A stretch of 64,000 nt of DNA from Actinoplanes oblitus (lineage in GTDB: Bacteria; Actinomycetota; Actinomycetes; Mycobacteriales; Micromonosporaceae): NCBI RefSeq assembly GCF_030252345.1, contig NZ_CP126980.1:8441501-8505500 (forward strand). The letters run 5' to 3'. The translations under genes and the position numbers were made by a program. Shown here piece by piece: positions 53,083 to 62,608 of this stretch (its first letter is position 1; each line of letters opens with the position of its first letter). Under the pieces are notes generated by a model. The model worked only from the letters and a program-made list of their open reading frames with translations. It made no database searches and was not told where the DNA came from.

Positions 53083-54645
53083 TCAGTTTTCGGTCTTGTG
53101 TGCCCGGATCTTGTGGCCGACGCCGGTGAGGCAGCGGCCGGTGGGCAGGTCGAACTTCCAGCCGTGCAGCTGGCAGGTCAGGACGTCGCCGTCGAGCACG
53201 CCGAAGCGGGACAGGTCGGCCTTGAGGTGCGGGCAGCGGCGCTGCACGGTCCAGTCGCCGAACTGGGTGTCCTCGGCGTCGACAGCCTTCTCGTGCTCGT
53301 CGTACCAGCCCTCCGCGTACTGCAGGCGCTCCTCGGAGAGGCACTTGAAGAAGGCGTAGACGAACTCGTTGTACTGCCCGATCCGGGCCGCGGAGAAGCG
53401 GCAGGAGAGGAAGAGCGAGTTGACCCAGTCGCCCTCGTCGATGTGGATCAGGTGCTCGATCAGGGCGCGGCCGGTCTTGAAGCGGTACCGCACCTTCTCG
53501 TCGGCGTAGGGGCGGACCTGCTTGCCGGGGAAGTCGACCACGATGGACTCGACGACCTCGCCGTCCGGGCCGAACGAGTCGGTCAGGTCGAAGCGGACCG
53601 GGCCGCCGACGCCGTTCGCCAGATAGATCGACTCTTCGAGCAGGGGCTCGATCCGCTTTTTCAGCTCACCCAACACGTCGATCTCCGGGTGCCGCCAGGA
53701 CGCCTTCTCCGCCTCGATGATCGGGGCCTTGCGCCGCCGCATCTCCTCGAGGTGGGCGGTCTTGCCGGCGAAGAACTCCTCGATCGGCACCGGGTGCTCG
53801 GTCGTCGCCGTCGCGCCGCCGTCGGATAGCTCGGTCACGCTGCCGGGCAGCAGGACGATGCCGTTGGTGCCGCCGACCTTGGCGTACTCCGCCAGGAAGA
53901 CCGACTGGTCGGGGAAGATGTTGCCCTCGTCACCGTGGATGTCGTTGAACTGCCAGAGGCTGTCGTCGAGGAAGCACGGCGGGCCGGCGATCGGGAAGAC
54001 GTGGTCGGCCTTCAGGTCGTCGATGTAGCGCCAGGTGCGGTCGAACTGCCGGTCCCGCTTCTGCTTGCCGAACGCGGTCTTCGCGGAATCGGGCAGCTCG
54101 TAGACCATCGGGTACCAGATCGCGCCGGAGAACTGCAGCATGTGCGCGTGCACGTGGCCCAGCTCGTTGAACCGGGTCAGGTCGGCCGGGCGGGCGTCGT
54201 TCTGGTTCAGCACCCGGATGCCGTCGTGTTCCACCCAGAGCGACGAGTCGCCGATCGGGCCGTCGGTCGGGCTGATCAGCGCCTGGATCATCACCTTCAG
54301 GCCGCCGTCGAGCTCGTGCACCTCGTCCGACTTCGTCCGCAGGAAGCTGGTGAAGCCGAGCTCACGCAGCTCGTCCTCAAGCTGGCTGGTCGGGTACTCC
54401 GGCAGCAGGACGGTGGCCTTCTTGCTGATGAAACGCTTGAGGTGCTCGGCGTCGAAGTGGTCCCGGTGCAGGTGCGAGACGTACAGGTAGTCGACGTCGC
54501 CCAGGGTCTCCCAGTCCAGCTGCGAATTGTCCGGGAACGGGAACCACGAGGCGAAATACGCCGGATTCACCCACGGATCGCACAGAATGCTGCCCGCGGC
54601 CGTGTCGATCCGCATGCTCGCATGGCCGGTGCCGGTGATCCGCAC
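53083..54645 (-). CDS. Metallo-beta-lactamase-fold protein with C-terminal Rieske domain
   Basis: A 520-residue protein with an UlaG/CMAH-like metallo-beta-lactamase fold (about 1-290; SHLHRDHFD at about 57-65 is the metal motif) and a C-terminal Rieske 2Fe-2S domain (about 430-510; CPHLKADL and CQLHGWKFD supply the two Cys-His pairs). Both parts also occur in CMP-N-acetylneuraminate hydroxylase, but there the Rieske domain is N-terminal. A hydroxylase or oxidoreductase is likely; the substrate is unknown. The GTG start has GAGGAG seven bases upstream. Confidence 0.85.
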   Translation of the reverse strand: MRITGTGHASMRIDTAAGSILCDPWVNPAYFASWFPFPDNSQLDWETLGDVDYLYVSHLHRDHFDAEHLKRFISKKATVLLPEYPTSQLEDELRELGFTSFLRTKSDEVHELDGGLKVMIQALISPTDGPIGDSSLWVEHDGIRVLNQNDARPADLTRFNELGHVHAHMLQFSGAIWYPMVYELPDSAKTAFGKQKRDRQFDRTWRYIDDLKADHVFPIAGPPCFLDDSLWQFNDIHGDEGNIFPDQSVFLAEYAKVGGTNGIVLLPGSVTELSDGGATATTEHPVPIEEFFAGKTAHLEEMRRRKAPIIEAEKASWRHPEIDVLGELKKRIEPLLEESIYLANGVGGPVRFDLTDSFGPDGEVVESIVVDFPGKQVRPYADEKVRYRFKTGRALIEHLIHIDEGDWVNSLFLSCRFSAARIGQYNEFVYAFFKCLSEERLQYAEGWYDEHEKAVDAEDTQFGDWTVQRRCPHLKADLSRFGVLDGDVLTCQLHGWKFDLPTGRCLTGVGHKIRAHKTEN

Positions 54646-54790
54646 TGTGTCGCTCCTCTGGTTCGGCGCTCATCTGTTCGGCAGCGCTTGGTGACCGCAT
54701 CGAAAGTACAGCCGGGTTGCCGGGTTCCGCCCGGCGACCCCGTGACACACTGAGGAGCGAATCACCGGAAGATCGACGAGGAGGGCCGAC

Positions 54791-55027
54791 GTGTCGGCGT
54801 TGGAAGAGCACGAGGACGTCTACGCTCCGGACCAGCTGAAGCCGACCAACCGCCGGCGGGCCCAGCGCGGCGCGATCATCTCGGCGGTGGTCCTGCTGAT
54901 GTTCTTCTGGGGCAACCAGGAGGGCAACACCGAGAAGGTGTGGCTCGTCGTGATCGCGGTCCTGCTGATCGCCGCCGTGATCGGCGACATCGTCCTGCGT
55001 AAGGCCGGTCTGCGGCCGAACGACTGA
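54791..55027 (+). CDS. Small membrane protein, probably DUF2631
   Basis: A 78-residue protein with a hydrophilic N-terminus (SALEEHEDVYAPDQLKPTNRR), two membrane helices (AIISAVVLLMFFWG and VWLVVIAVLLIAAVIGDIVL) and a basic end. The pattern and the position between dxr and rlmN match the DUF2631 family of actinobacteria. The GTG start has GAGGAGG six bases upstream. Function unknown. Confidence 0.75.
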   Translation: MSALEEHEDVYAPDQLKPTNRRRAQRGAIISAVVLLMFFWGNQEGNTEKVWLVVIAVLLIAAVIGDIVLRKAGLRPND

Positions 55028-55034
55028 GCTTGCT

Positions 55035-55071
55035 AAAGAGGAGGGCCCGCCGGGAGCGGGCCCTCCTCTTT
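55035..55071. terminator. Bidirectional terminator
   Basis: A perfect 16-bp stem (55035-55050 with 55056-55071) with a five-base loop lies between convergent genes. It is flanked by AAAG on one side and CTTTTG on the other, so it has a U-tail in both directions. Confidence 0.95.
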
Positions 55072-55079
55072 TGTGACCT

Positions 55080-56327
55080 TTACCGGCGGCCGCCGCGCAG
55101 CAGGATGTCCTTGACCTCGCGCAGGGCCGCGTCGACCTCGGCCTCGAAGTACCCGTTCGGCACCAGGCCGAACTGGAGCATGTCGAGGTCGTTCTCGTTC
55201 ACCGGCATCGGGCCGCGGCCGGTCATCGCCTGCAGGATGCCCTCGAAGAGCCGGTCCACCTGCATCGGGTCGTAACCACTGCCGAACCGGCGCGGCTGGA
55301 ACGTGCGGCGCAACTGGTCCACCCGGTACAGCTCACCGCCGGGCTCGCCGATCGGCGGGCCCAGGTGGGACTGCTGGGGCGGCTGCGGCTGACCGTAGGC
55401 ACCGCCGGGCGGTCCCATCGGCGAACCGGGCATGCCGGCCGGCGGCTGCTGCATCGGGCCGGGCATCTGCGGGGCGCCGTAGGGATCGCGCTCCGGCATC
55501 CGGATCTCGGCGGTCATGTCCGACCGGCCGTGCCGACCCGGCTCGAAGCCGCCGAACGTGGTGGGCTCGTCGTAGCCACCCTGGTCGTAGCCCTGCGGGG
55601 CGTTGCGCTGCGGGAGCTGCGGCTGCGGTGGCTGCTGGGGCTGCCCGCCGTACGTGGTGGGCTCGTCGTACCGGCCGGCGTACGGGTCGGGCTGGGGCAT
55701 CTGCTGACGCTGCGGCATCTGCGGGGCCTGCGGCGGCATCATCCGGTCGTCGCGGATCGGGGCGGGGATCCGCTCGGTCTGCGCCATGCCCGGGTTGCTC
55801 ATCGGCGGGCCGCCGAACTGCTGCTGGCCGGGGCCACCGAACTGCTGCTGACCCTGGTTGCCGAACTGCTGCTGGGGCTGCTGCGGGCCGCCGAACTGCG
55901 GGCCGCCACCCATACCGGCGCCGGCCATCCCGTTGCGCGACATGCCGCCGCCGGGACCGCCCGGGCCACCCGGCAGGGCCGGCGGGCCGGATCGCTCGAT
56001 CGAGCCACGGTCGATGGCACCGGACCGCTCCGCGGACAGGCCACCGCGCATCGAGTCGCGCATCGGGTCGACCGGGCGGCCGCCGCGCTCCTCGAACTCG
56101 GCGAGCTGCCGCTCGACCCGGTCGAGGTGCAGGTCGACCTGCCACTCGTCATAGCCGCCGAAGCGCACCCGGAAGACGACGTCGTGCACTTCCTGCGCAC
56201 CGACCGGCGGGCCCACCTGCTCACCGGCCAGGGTCGCCTCGACCCGGTCCAGGAAGGCGTCCACCTCGTCGACCTTGTAGCCCCGGCGCAGTGCGCGCCG
56301 CCGGAAACGCTGTCCCTGACTCGTCAC
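55080..56327 (-). CDS. DivIVA-domain protein with long Gln/Pro/Gly linker
   Basis: A 415-residue protein with a short DivIVA-like segment at each end: RRGYKVDEVDAFLDRVEATL (about 10-30) plus a second DivIVA-like element near 60-80, and FGSGYDPMQVDRLFEGIL (about 350-367) at the C-terminus. The middle (about 100-325) is disordered and rich in Gln, Pro, Gly and Met, with YDEPTT-F/Y-GG repeated. Similar proteins lie beside rlmN in other actinobacteria and may serve polar growth; this is inferred. I chose GTG at 56327, with GGGAG five bases upstream. Confidence 0.82.
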   Translation of the reverse strand: MTSQGQRFRRRALRRGYKVDEVDAFLDRVEATLAGEQVGPPVGAQEVHDVVFRVRFGGYDEWQVDLHLDRVERQLAEFEERGGRPVDPMRDSMRGGLSAERSGAIDRGSIERSGPPALPGGPGGPGGGMSRNGMAGAGMGGGPQFGGPQQPQQQFGNQGQQQFGGPGQQQFGGPPMSNPGMAQTERIPAPIRDDRMMPPQAPQMPQRQQMPQPDPYAGRYDEPTTYGGQPQQPPQPQLPQRNAPQGYDQGGYDEPTTFGGFEPGRHGRSDMTAEIRMPERDPYGAPQMPGPMQQPPAGMPGSPMGPPGGAYGQPQPPQQSHLGPPIGEPGGELYRVDQLRRTFQPRRFGSGYDPMQVDRLFEGILQAMTGRGPMPVNENDLDMLQFGLVPNGYFEAEVDAALREVKDILLRGGRR

Positions 56328-56364
56328 AACGTCTCCCACTCCGCTCGCTGGGACCTGCGCCCAG

Positions 56365-57540
56365 TCACTGTGCCACCTCCGCGTCGGCTGCGACGCCCGC
56401 GCCCACCTGCGTCAACTCCCCCGCGGCCAGCTGCCCGCAGGCACCGTCGATCTCCCGGCCCCGGGTGTCGCGCACCGTGGTCGACACTCCGGCCTCCCGC
56501 AGCCGCCGGACGAACTCGCGCTCGACCGGTTTCGGGCTGGCATCCCACTTGCTGCCCGGGGTGGGGTTGAGCGGGATGAGATTCACATGGGCCAGCTTGC
56601 CGTGCAGTAGGCGGCCAAGCAGGTCGGCACGCCAGGGCTGATCGTTTACGTCCCGGATCAGGGCGTATTCGATGGAGACCCGGCGACCGGTCTGCGCCGC
56701 GTAGTCGAACGCGGCATCGAGCACCTCGGCCACCTTCCAACGCTGGTTGACGGGCACAAGCTCATCGCGCAGATCATCATCGGGGGCATGCAGTGACAGC
56801 GCAAGAGTCACGGAGAGCTGTTCGGCTATCAACCGGCGCATTGCGGGCACCAAACCCACCGTGGACACCGTGATGTGCCGTTGTGAAAGACCCAGGCCCT
56901 CCGGAGCGGGGGTGGTCAGGCGCCGGACGGTCTCGATCACCCGGGGATAGTTGGCCAGCGGCTCGCCCATCCCCATGAAGACCACCCGGGACAGGCGCGG
57001 CGGCGAGCCGGTGACCGCGCCCGAGGCGGCCACCCCGGCCAGATAGACCACCTGGTCGACGATCTCGGCGACCGACAGATTGCGGGTCAGGCCCTGCTGT
57101 CCGGTCGCGCAGAACGGACACGCCATGCCGCAGCCGGCCTGGCTGGACACGCACGCGGTCACCCGGTCGGGGTAGCCCATCAGCACGCTCTCGACCAGGG
57201 CGCCGTCGTGCAGCCGCCACAGCGTCTTGCGGGTGGCGCCGTCGTCGCAGGCCTGCTCGCGGATCGGGGTCAGCAGCGTGGGCAGCAGCTCGGAGGTCAG
57301 CTTGTCGCGGGTGCCGGCCGGCAGGTCGGTCATCGCCGCGGCGTCGCGCACGAGCCGGCCGAAGTAGTGGGTGGAGAGCTGCTTGGCCCGGAAGGCGGGC
57401 TCGCCGAGGTCGGTCACGGCGCTCTTGCGCGCGGCGAGGTCGAGGTCGGCGAGGTGGCGGGGCGGCATGCTGGGACGGCGACGGGTGGTTACCGCGTCGG
57501 GCTGGTCGGGACTGATCGGGATGACCGGAAGAATCGTCAT
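56365..57540 (-). CDS. rlmN: Dual-specificity 23S rRNA/tRNA adenine C2-methyltransferase
   Basis: Radical SAM enzyme methylating A2503 of 23S rRNA and A37 of some tRNAs. The 391-residue protein has the radical SAM cluster CGMACPFC, the [10 protein letters not shown] motif, [18 protein letters not shown] and the C-terminal cysteine region (IDGACGQL) used for the methyl-cysteine intermediate. An N-terminal extension of about 30 residues precedes the conserved part. It follows cdsA by 43 bases. Confidence 0.95.
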   Translation of the reverse strand: MTILPVIPISPDQPDAVTTRRRPSMPPRHLADLDLAARKSAVTDLGEPAFRAKQLSTHYFGRLVRDAAAMTDLPAGTRDKLTSELLPTLLTPIREQACDDGATRKTLWRLHDGALVESVLMGYPDRVTACVSSQAGCGMACPFCATGQQGLTRNLSVAEIVDQVVYLAGVAASGAVTGSPPRLSRVVFMGMGEPLANYPRVIETVRRLTTPAPEGLGLSQRHITVSTVGLVPAMRRLIAEQLSVTLALSLHAPDDDLRDELVPVNQRWKVAEVLDAAFDYAAQTGRRVSIEYALIRDVNDQPWRADLLGRLLHGKLAHVNLIPLNPTPGSKWDASPKPVEREFVRRLREAGVSTTVRDTRGREIDGACGQLAAGELTQVGAGVAADAEVAQ

Positions 57541-57583
57541 GGCGTATCCAGTCTCCCACGCGCTTCGGCTAGGTCGCCCATGG

Positions 57584-58573
57584 CTAGTTCGGCGCGATGA
57601 TCGCGAAAAGCAGGTAGGCGGTGGGGACCGCGAAGAGGATGGAGTCCAGCCGATCCATCAGTCCGCCATGGCCGGGCAGCAGGTTGCTCATGTCCTTGAT
57701 GCCGAGGTCGCGCTTGAGCATCGACTCGGCCAGGTCACCCAGGACCGCGACGATCGAGAGCACCGCGCCGAACAGCAGGCCGTAGTAGACCGGCACGTCC
57801 ATCAGGAAGTACAGCAGGGCGCCGCTGCCGATGGCGGACGCGGTGATCGAGCCGGCGAAGCCCTCCCAGGACTTCTTCGGGCTGATCTTCGGGGCCATCG
57901 GGTGCTTGCCCAGGAAGACGCCGGCCGCGTAACCACCGGTGTCGGAGAGCACCACGGCGACCACGGTGGCCAGCACCCGCCAGGCGCCGTCGTCCTCGGG
58001 GGCCACCAGCATCGCGGCGAAGCTCAGCAGGAACGGCACGTAGATGGCGATCAGGGCGATCGCGGTGAAGTCGCGGCGCAGCGCCTGGACCCCGTCGGCG
58101 AGGCGCCACAGGGCCGCGGCGCCGATCGTCACGGCCAGGCCGACGGTGAGCGCGTCGGTGCCCTCGTACCAGGCCAGGCCGGTCATCAGCGCGCTGCCGG
58201 CGATCAGCGGGACCAGCGGTGGCCGGGCGCCGATCACCGCTACCGCGCGGGCGGTCTCCCAGACGCCGACCCCGGCGGCGACCACCACCACGCCGAGCAG
58301 GGCCGGTGGCCAGACCAGCAGCGAGGCCAGCACCACCAGGCCGAGGCTGAGGCCGACCGCGATGGCGGCGGGCAGGTTACGCCCGGCGCGGCTCTTGCCC
58401 TTGTTGTCGCCGCGGCCGGCGCGGCGCTTCCCGGGACCACGCTTGCCCGGCGATTCCTCGGTCATCTTGTCGGGTTCCTGCTCGTCCGCGTGCCAGGCGG
58501 GACTCTGGTACGCCGGTGTGGCTGCGGTGTCGTAGCCGGGGGTCTGACCGGCACGCGGATCGAGGTAGGACAT
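57584..58573 (-). CDS. cdsA: Phosphatidate cytidylyltransferase
   Basis: Makes CDP-diacylglycerol for phospholipid synthesis. The 329-residue protein has a charged cytoplasmic N-terminus (about 65 residues), eight membrane segments and the CDP-alcohol synthase signature SxxKR-like [14 protein letters not shown] and the final [23 protein letters not shown] (key piece [13 protein letters not shown]). The ATG overlaps the frr stop by one base (TGATG). It is followed by rlmN. Confidence 0.95.
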   Translation of the reverse strand: MSYLDPRAGQTPGYDTAATPAYQSPAWHADEQEPDKMTEESPGKRGPGKRRAGRGDNKGKSRAGRNLPAAIAVGLSLGLVVLASLLVWPPALLGVVVVAAGVGVWETARAVAVIGARPPLVPLIAGSALMTGLAWYEGTDALTVGLAVTIGAAALWRLADGVQALRRDFTAIALIAIYVPFLLSFAAMLVAPEDDGAWRVLATVVAVVLSDTGGYAAGVFLGKHPMAPKISPKKSWEGFAGSITASAIGSGALLYFLMDVPVYYGLLFGAVLSIVAVLGDLAESMLKRDLGIKDMSNLLPGHGGLMDRLDSILFAVPTAYLLFAIIAPN

Positions 58574-59130
58574 CAGACTTCGAGCAACTCGGCTTCCTTG
58601 TGCTTCACCAGCTCGTCGACGATCGCGACGTACCGGTGGGTGACGTCGTCGAGCTCCTTCTCCGCCCGACGGCCCTCATCCTCGCCGGTCTCGCCGTCCT
58701 TGACCAGCTTGTCGATCTGCTCCTTGGCCTTGCGGCGCACGTTGCGCATGGCGACCCGGCTCTCCTCCGCCTTGGAGCGCGCCACCTTGATCATCTCGCG
58801 GCGGCGTTCCTCGGTCATCTGCGGAAGGTGGATGCGCAGCTGGGTGCCCTCGTTGTTCGGGTTGACCCCGAGGTCCGAGTCACGGATGGCGCGCTCGATC
58901 GGGCCGAGCTGGGTGTTGTCGTACGGCTTGACGATGACCATGCGCGGCTCCGGGATGCCGACCGAGGCCATCTGGGTCACCGGGGTGGGCGCACCGTAGT
59001 AGTCCACCACAATCTTGGAGAACATCGCCGGAGTGGCCCGCCCGGTCCGGATGGCCGCGAACTCCTCCTTCGCGTGCTCGACCGCGCTGTCCATCTTCTC
59101 TTCGGCCTCGAAAAGGATTTCCTCGATCAC
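58573..59130 (-). CDS. frr: Ribosome recycling factor
   Basis: Splits post-termination ribosomes with EF-G. The 185-residue protein equals the family length and has [27 protein letters not shown], and [23 protein letters not shown]. The GTG start has GAGGAG five bases upstream. It lies between pyrH and cdsA, coupled to cdsA. Confidence 0.98.
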   Translation of the reverse strand: MIEEILFEAEEKMDSAVEHAKEEFAAIRTGRATPAMFSKIVVDYYGAPTPVTQMASVGIPEPRMVIVKPYDNTQLGPIERAIRDSDLGVNPNNEGTQLRIHLPQMTEERRREMIKVARSKAEESRVAMRNVRRKAKEQIDKLVKDGETGEDEGRRAEKELDDVTHRYVAIVDELVKHKEAELLEV

Positions 59131-59187
59131 CGGCTCTCCTCGCTCTCTTCAATGGTGCGGAATGTGGCTTTCAATGCGAGCGTGAGC

Positions 59188-59946
59188 TCAGGCGGTGATC
59201 AGCGTGCCGATCTTCTCGCCCGCGCACGCGCGCACGATGGTGTCGTCGCCGTCCGCGCCGAAGACGAGCATCGGCAGCTTGTTCTCCTCGCAGAGGCTGA
59301 ACGCGGCCTGGTCGGCCACCCGCAGCCCACGCTGGAGGATCTCCTGGAACGTGATGTTCTCCAGCTTGCGCGCCTGCGGATCGATCCGCGGGTCGGCGGT
59401 GTAGACGCCGTCGACGCCGTTCTTGCTCATCAGCACCATGTCGGCGTGGATCTCCAGCGCGCGCTGGGCGGTCACCGTGTCGGTGGAGAAATACGGCATG
59501 CCGGCGCCGGCGCCGAAGATCACGACGCGGCCCTTCTCCAGGTGCCGGATCGCGCGCAGCGGGATGTACGGCTCCGCGACCTGGGCCATGTGGATGGCCG
59601 TCTGCACCCGGGTCTCGATGCCCTCCTTCTCCAGGAAGTCCTGGAGGGCCAGGCAGTTCATCACCGTGCCCAGCATGCCCATGTAGTCCGCGCGGTTCCG
59701 GTCCATGCCGCGTTTCTGCAGCTCGGCACCGCGGAAGAAGTTGCCGCCACCGACCACCACGGCCACCTGGATGCCCCGGCGGTTCACCGTCGCGATCTGC
59801 TTGGCCAGCGCCTGCACCACGTCCGGGTCGACGCCGACCGCGCCGCCCCCGAACACCTCGCCGGACAGCTTGAGCACGACCCGGCGCGGCCGCATGGCCG
59901 GCGGGTTCTCGTCAGCCGCGGCGGACTGCTCGGTCACCATCGTCAT
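59188..59946 (-). CDS. pyrH: UMP kinase
   Basis: Hexameric bacterial uridylate kinase. The 252-residue product has [22 protein letters not shown], the [14 protein letters not shown] segment and [26 protein letters not shown] residues (key piece [11 protein letters not shown]). I chose ATG at 59946 with AAGG eight bases upstream; a second ATG lies two codons later. It is 57 bases upstream of frr, in the usual rpsB-tsf-pyrH-frr order. Confidence 0.96.
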   Translation of the reverse strand: MTMVTEQSAAADENPPAMRPRRVVLKLSGEVFGGGAVGVDPDVVQALAKQIATVNRRGIQVAVVVGGGNFFRGAELQKRGMDRNRADYMGMLGTVMNCLALQDFLEKEGIETRVQTAIHMAQVAEPYIPLRAIRHLEKGRVVIFGAGAGMPYFSTDTVTAQRALEIHADMVLMSKNGVDGVYTADPRIDPQARKLENITFQEILQRGLRVADQAAFSLCEENKLPMLVFGADGDDTIVRACAGEKIGTLITA

Positions 59947-59990
59947 GAGACCCGCCTTCCCTTCACTTTCTGCAGGAGACCTTATGCGAC

Positions 59991-60028
59991 CGGGAGGCCG
60001 GACGCTCAATCGCGTACCCGACCTCCCG
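59991..60028 (-). terminator. Hairpin between tsf and pyrH
   Basis: CGGGAGGCCG (59991-60000) pairs with 60019-60028 with one mismatch, just after the tsf stop on the minus strand. The loop is 18 bases. It may terminate or attenuate the rpsB-tsf transcript. Confidence 0.4.
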
Positions 60029-60048
60029 TGCCATTGCCTTGCGGAGCC

Positions 60049-60879
60049 TTACTCCTGGCCGACCTCGTACCGGACGAACTTGGTGAGCTCGATCCCGGCC
60101 TCGGTGGCGATCTGCTTGACGGTCTTCTTGTTGTCGACGACCGAAGCCTGCTCGAGCAGGACGAAGTCCTTGAAGAAGGAGTTCACCCGGCCCTCGACGA
60201 TCTTCGAGATGGCCTGCTCGGGCTTGCCCTCCTCGCGAGCGGTCTGCTCGGCGATCCGGCGCTCCGACTCGACGACCTCGGCCGGAACCTCGTCGCGGGT
60301 CAGGTACTTCGGCCGCATCGCGGTGATCTGCATGCCGATGCCGCGGGCGTCCGAGTCGGCCGCCTCGTCGTCCTTGCCGGTGTACTGCACCAGGACGCCG
60401 ACCTGCGGCGGCAGGTCCTGCGCCTTGCGGTGCAGGTAGACCGCGACGGTGCCGTCGAGGATCGTGAAGCGGTTGAGAACGATCTTCTCACCGATCTTGG
60501 CGGCGTAGTCCTGCACCAGGTCGGCGACGGTCTTGCCGTCCTCGATCGTCGCGGCCAGCAGCGCCGCGGCGTCGGCCAGGCCGTTCTGCTCGCCGAAGGT
60601 CACCAGACGCTGGCCCAGCTCGACGAAGTCGGGGGTCTTGGCGACGAAGTCGGTCTCGCAGTTCAGCTCGAGCAGAGCCTTGCCGGAGTGGCTGACGATG
60701 CCGTTGGCGGCGGTGCGGCTGGCCCGCTTGCCGACGTCCTTCGCACCCTTGATGCGCAGGAACTCGACGGCCTTGTCGAAGTCGCCCTCGGACTCCTCCA
60801 GCGCCTTCTTGCAGTCCATCATGCCGGCACCGGTGAGGTCGCGGAGCTTCTTCACGTCCGCGGCGGTGTAGTTAGCCAT
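60049..60879 (-). CDS. tsf: Elongation factor Ts
   Basis: Nucleotide exchange factor for EF-Tu. The 276-residue protein has the UBA-like N-terminus ([24 protein letters not shown]), the [14 protein letters not shown] motif that contacts EF-Tu, and the dimerisation subdomain. It follows rpsB by 75 bases with a hairpin between them. Confidence 0.98.
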   Translation of the reverse strand: MANYTAADVKKLRDLTGAGMMDCKKALEESEGDFDKAVEFLRIKGAKDVGKRASRTAANGIVSHSGKALLELNCETDFVAKTPDFVELGQRLVTFGEQNGLADAAALLAATIEDGKTVADLVQDYAAKIGEKIVLNRFTILDGTVAVYLHRKAQDLPPQVGVLVQYTGKDDEAADSDARGIGMQITAMRPKYLTRDEVPAEVVESERRIAEQTAREEGKPEQAISKIVEGRVNSFFKDFVLLEQASVVDNKKTVKQIATEAGIELTKFVRYEVGQE

Positions 60880-60908
60880 GACTCTTCTCTCGATGTCAGT
60901 CGGGAAAG

Positions 60909-60937
60909 CGGCCGCCGCCTTGTCATGACGGCGGCCG
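60909..60937 (-). promoter_or_regulatory. Hairpin between rpsB and tsf
   Basis: A perfect 9-bp stem CGGCCGCCG (60909-60917) with 60929-60937 and an 11-base loop. It probably adjusts rpsB/tsf stoichiometry as attenuator or processing site; no U-tail follows. Confidence 0.5.
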
Positions 60938-60954
60938 GAAGCGTGTCGGTTGAC

Positions 60955-61860
60955 TTACTCGGCGGGGACGGCAGCCGGCTCGGCAGCGGCCGGGGCGGCA
61001 GCGGCCGGCTCGGCAGCAGCGGCGGCCGGCTCGGCAGCGGCGGCCGGGGCAGCCTCGTCGGCCTTCTTGTCGGCGCCCTCGTAGAGGTCCCGCTCCCACT
61101 CGGGCAGCGGCTCGCCGGCGGCGACGGTGCCGGCCTCGGGCTTCGCGTCGGCGTCACCGCGGTTGCGGCCGGACCGGGCGATCAGGCCGTCGGCGACGGC
61201 GCTGGCGATGACCTTGGTCAGCAGCTCGGCCGAGCGGATCGCGTCGTCGTTACCCGGGATCGGGAAGTCGACCTCGTCCGGGTCACAGTTGGTGTCCAGC
61301 ACCGCGATGACCGGGATGCCCAGCTTGCGGGCCTCGTCGACGGCGATGTGCTCCTTCTTGGTGTCCACGACCCAGATCGCCGACGGCGTCTTGGTCATGT
61401 CACGCAGACCACCGAGGGTCTTGGTGAGCTTGGTCTTCTCCCGGTAGAGCTGGAGGGTCTCCTTCTTGGTGTAACCCGCGGCGGTGCCGGTCAGGTCACC
61501 CAGAGCCTCGAGCTCCTTCATCCGCTGAAGGCGCTTGTACACGGTCTGGAAGTTGGTCAGCATGCCGCCGAGCCAACGGTGGTTCACGTACGGCTGGCCG
61601 ACCCGCGTCGCCTGCTCGGCGATGGCCTCCTGGGCCTGCTTCTTGGTGCCGACGAAGAGGATGTGGCCACCCTCGGCGACGGTCGTCCGGACGAAGCTGT
61701 ACGCCTTCTCGATGTAGTCGAGGGTCTGGCGCAGGTCGATGATGTAGATACCGTTGCGCTCCGTCATGATGAATCGCTTCATCTTCGGATTCCAGCGACG
61801 GGTCTGGTGCCCGAAGTGGACACCGCTCTCCAGCAGCTGGCGCATGGTCACGACGGCCAT
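60955..61860 (-). CDS. rpsB: 30S ribosomal protein S2
   Basis: Small-subunit protein needed for S1 binding and initiation. The 301-residue product has [32 protein letters not shown] and [20 protein letters not shown], all strongly conserved. The last 50 residues are Ala/Glu/Pro-rich, longer than E. coli S2 (241 residues). The ATG follows GGGAG at 7-8 bases. The long leader upstream has potential regulatory structure. Confidence 0.98.
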   Translation of the reverse strand: MAVVTMRQLLESGVHFGHQTRRWNPKMKRFIMTERNGIYIIDLRQTLDYIEKAYSFVRTTVAEGGHILFVGTKKQAQEAIAEQATRVGQPYVNHRWLGGMLTNFQTVYKRLQRMKELEALGDLTGTAAGYTKKETLQLYREKTKLTKTLGGLRDMTKTPSAIWVVDTKKEHIAVDEARKLGIPVIAVLDTNCDPDEVDFPIPGNDDAIRSAELLTKVIASAVADGLIARSGRNRGDADAKPEAGTVAAGEPLPEWERDLYEGADKKADEAAPAAAAEPAAAAAEPAAAAPAAAEPAAVPAE

Positions 61861-61879
61861 GGTGGTGCTCCCTGATCTT

Positions 61880-61966
61880 CCCTGGTTGTCACGCCCACCA
61901 ACGATGGGCGTCCTGGTGCCTGGTCGCCGGCCGCAGTGGTGACCCGAAGATCATCGGGACCAGGGA
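61880..61966 (-). promoter_or_regulatory. Structured rpsB leader
   Basis: ACGCCCA (61891-61897) pairs with 61905-61911 in a compact hairpin, and CCCTGGT (61880-61886) can pair with ACCAGGG (61959-61965) around it; AAGATCA and TGATCTT offer a competing pairing near 61873-61953. This is the kind of structure used for S2 autoregulation in other bacteria, but I match no specific known motif. Confidence 0.4.
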
Positions 61967-62178
61967 GGGCCGTCGCCGCCGGCTGTCGCTGAGGAACCAG
62001 CACTGAAAACCGGCGGAGGGCACGCGAGGTCGACCGCATGGGCGGTCGCCAGGGACCAGCATACGCCAACCCGTTTTTCCTCGGGTGACGGCCCGTTCCT
62101 CGGAAACCGGCACCGCGGGCAATCCGGCGGCCGGAGCGACAAGCGAGCACATATCACGCCGCGCCGGCCACGGTGGGG

Positions 62179-62204
62179 ATTTCCACAGTCACGCGATGTC
62201 CACA
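62179..62204 (+). promoter_or_regulatory. Second pair of DnaA-box-like sites
   Basis: ATTTCCACA (62179-62187) and ATGTCCACA (62196-62204) are separated by eight bases, GTCACGCG. Both the spacing and the ACGCG spacer core match the pair at 8164-8189. Each site is one to two bases off the actinomycete consensus. Confidence 0.4.
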
Positions 62205-62248
62205 GCCGCCGCGCTCCGGGCCGGCCGATCCTGCCACCGTCCGGCGGC

Positions 62249-62608
62249 ATGACGACTCAGCGACGGGCGGTCGGGGCGTACGGCGAGCGGATCGCCGCCC
62301 GGCATCTGGAGGACCACGGGCTGGTGGTACTGGCCCGCAACTGGCGATGCGCCGAGGGCGAGGTCGACCTGATCCTGCGGGACGGCGACGAGGTCGTGTT
62401 CTGCGAGGTGAAGACGCGGCGGACGGCGACCTTCGGGCCACCGGCCGGCGCTGTCGACCGGCGCAAGGTGCGCAAGCTCCGGCAACTGGCGGCCCGGTGG
62501 CTGGCCGAGTCCGGGACGCACGCCCCGCAGATCCGGTTCGACGTGGTGGAGGTGTACCCGCAGCCGCGCGGGGCCAGCCGGGTGGTGCACCTGCGGGCGG
62601 CGTTCTGA
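62249..62608 (+). CDS. yraN: UPF0102 family protein (YraN), nuclease-like
   Basis: A 119-residue protein of the UPF0102 family with an archaeal Holliday-junction-resolvase-like endonuclease fold: GAYGERIAARHLEDHGLVVLARN, the acidic and lysine active-site set in CAEGEVDLIL and VFCEVKTRR, and RRKVRKLRQLAARWL. It is typically beside rpsB and comM in actinobacteria. Its stop overlaps the next ATG by one base. Confidence 0.92.
   Translation: MTTQRRAVGAYGERIAARHLEDHGLVVLARNWRCAEGEVDLILRDGDEVVFCEVKTRRTATFGPPAGAVDRRKVRKLRQLAARWLAESGTHAPQIRFDVVEVYPQPRGASRVVHLRAAF

Larger units (their letters stand above)
61861..62248. other. rpsB leader and divergent region to yraN
   Basis: No gene. On the minus strand it holds the structured rpsB leader (61880-61965), a possible -10 TATGCT (62058-62063) with no good -35, and then a pair of DnaA-box-like sites (62179-62204) nearer yraN. 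No clear promoter for yraN is seen. Confidence 0.6.
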
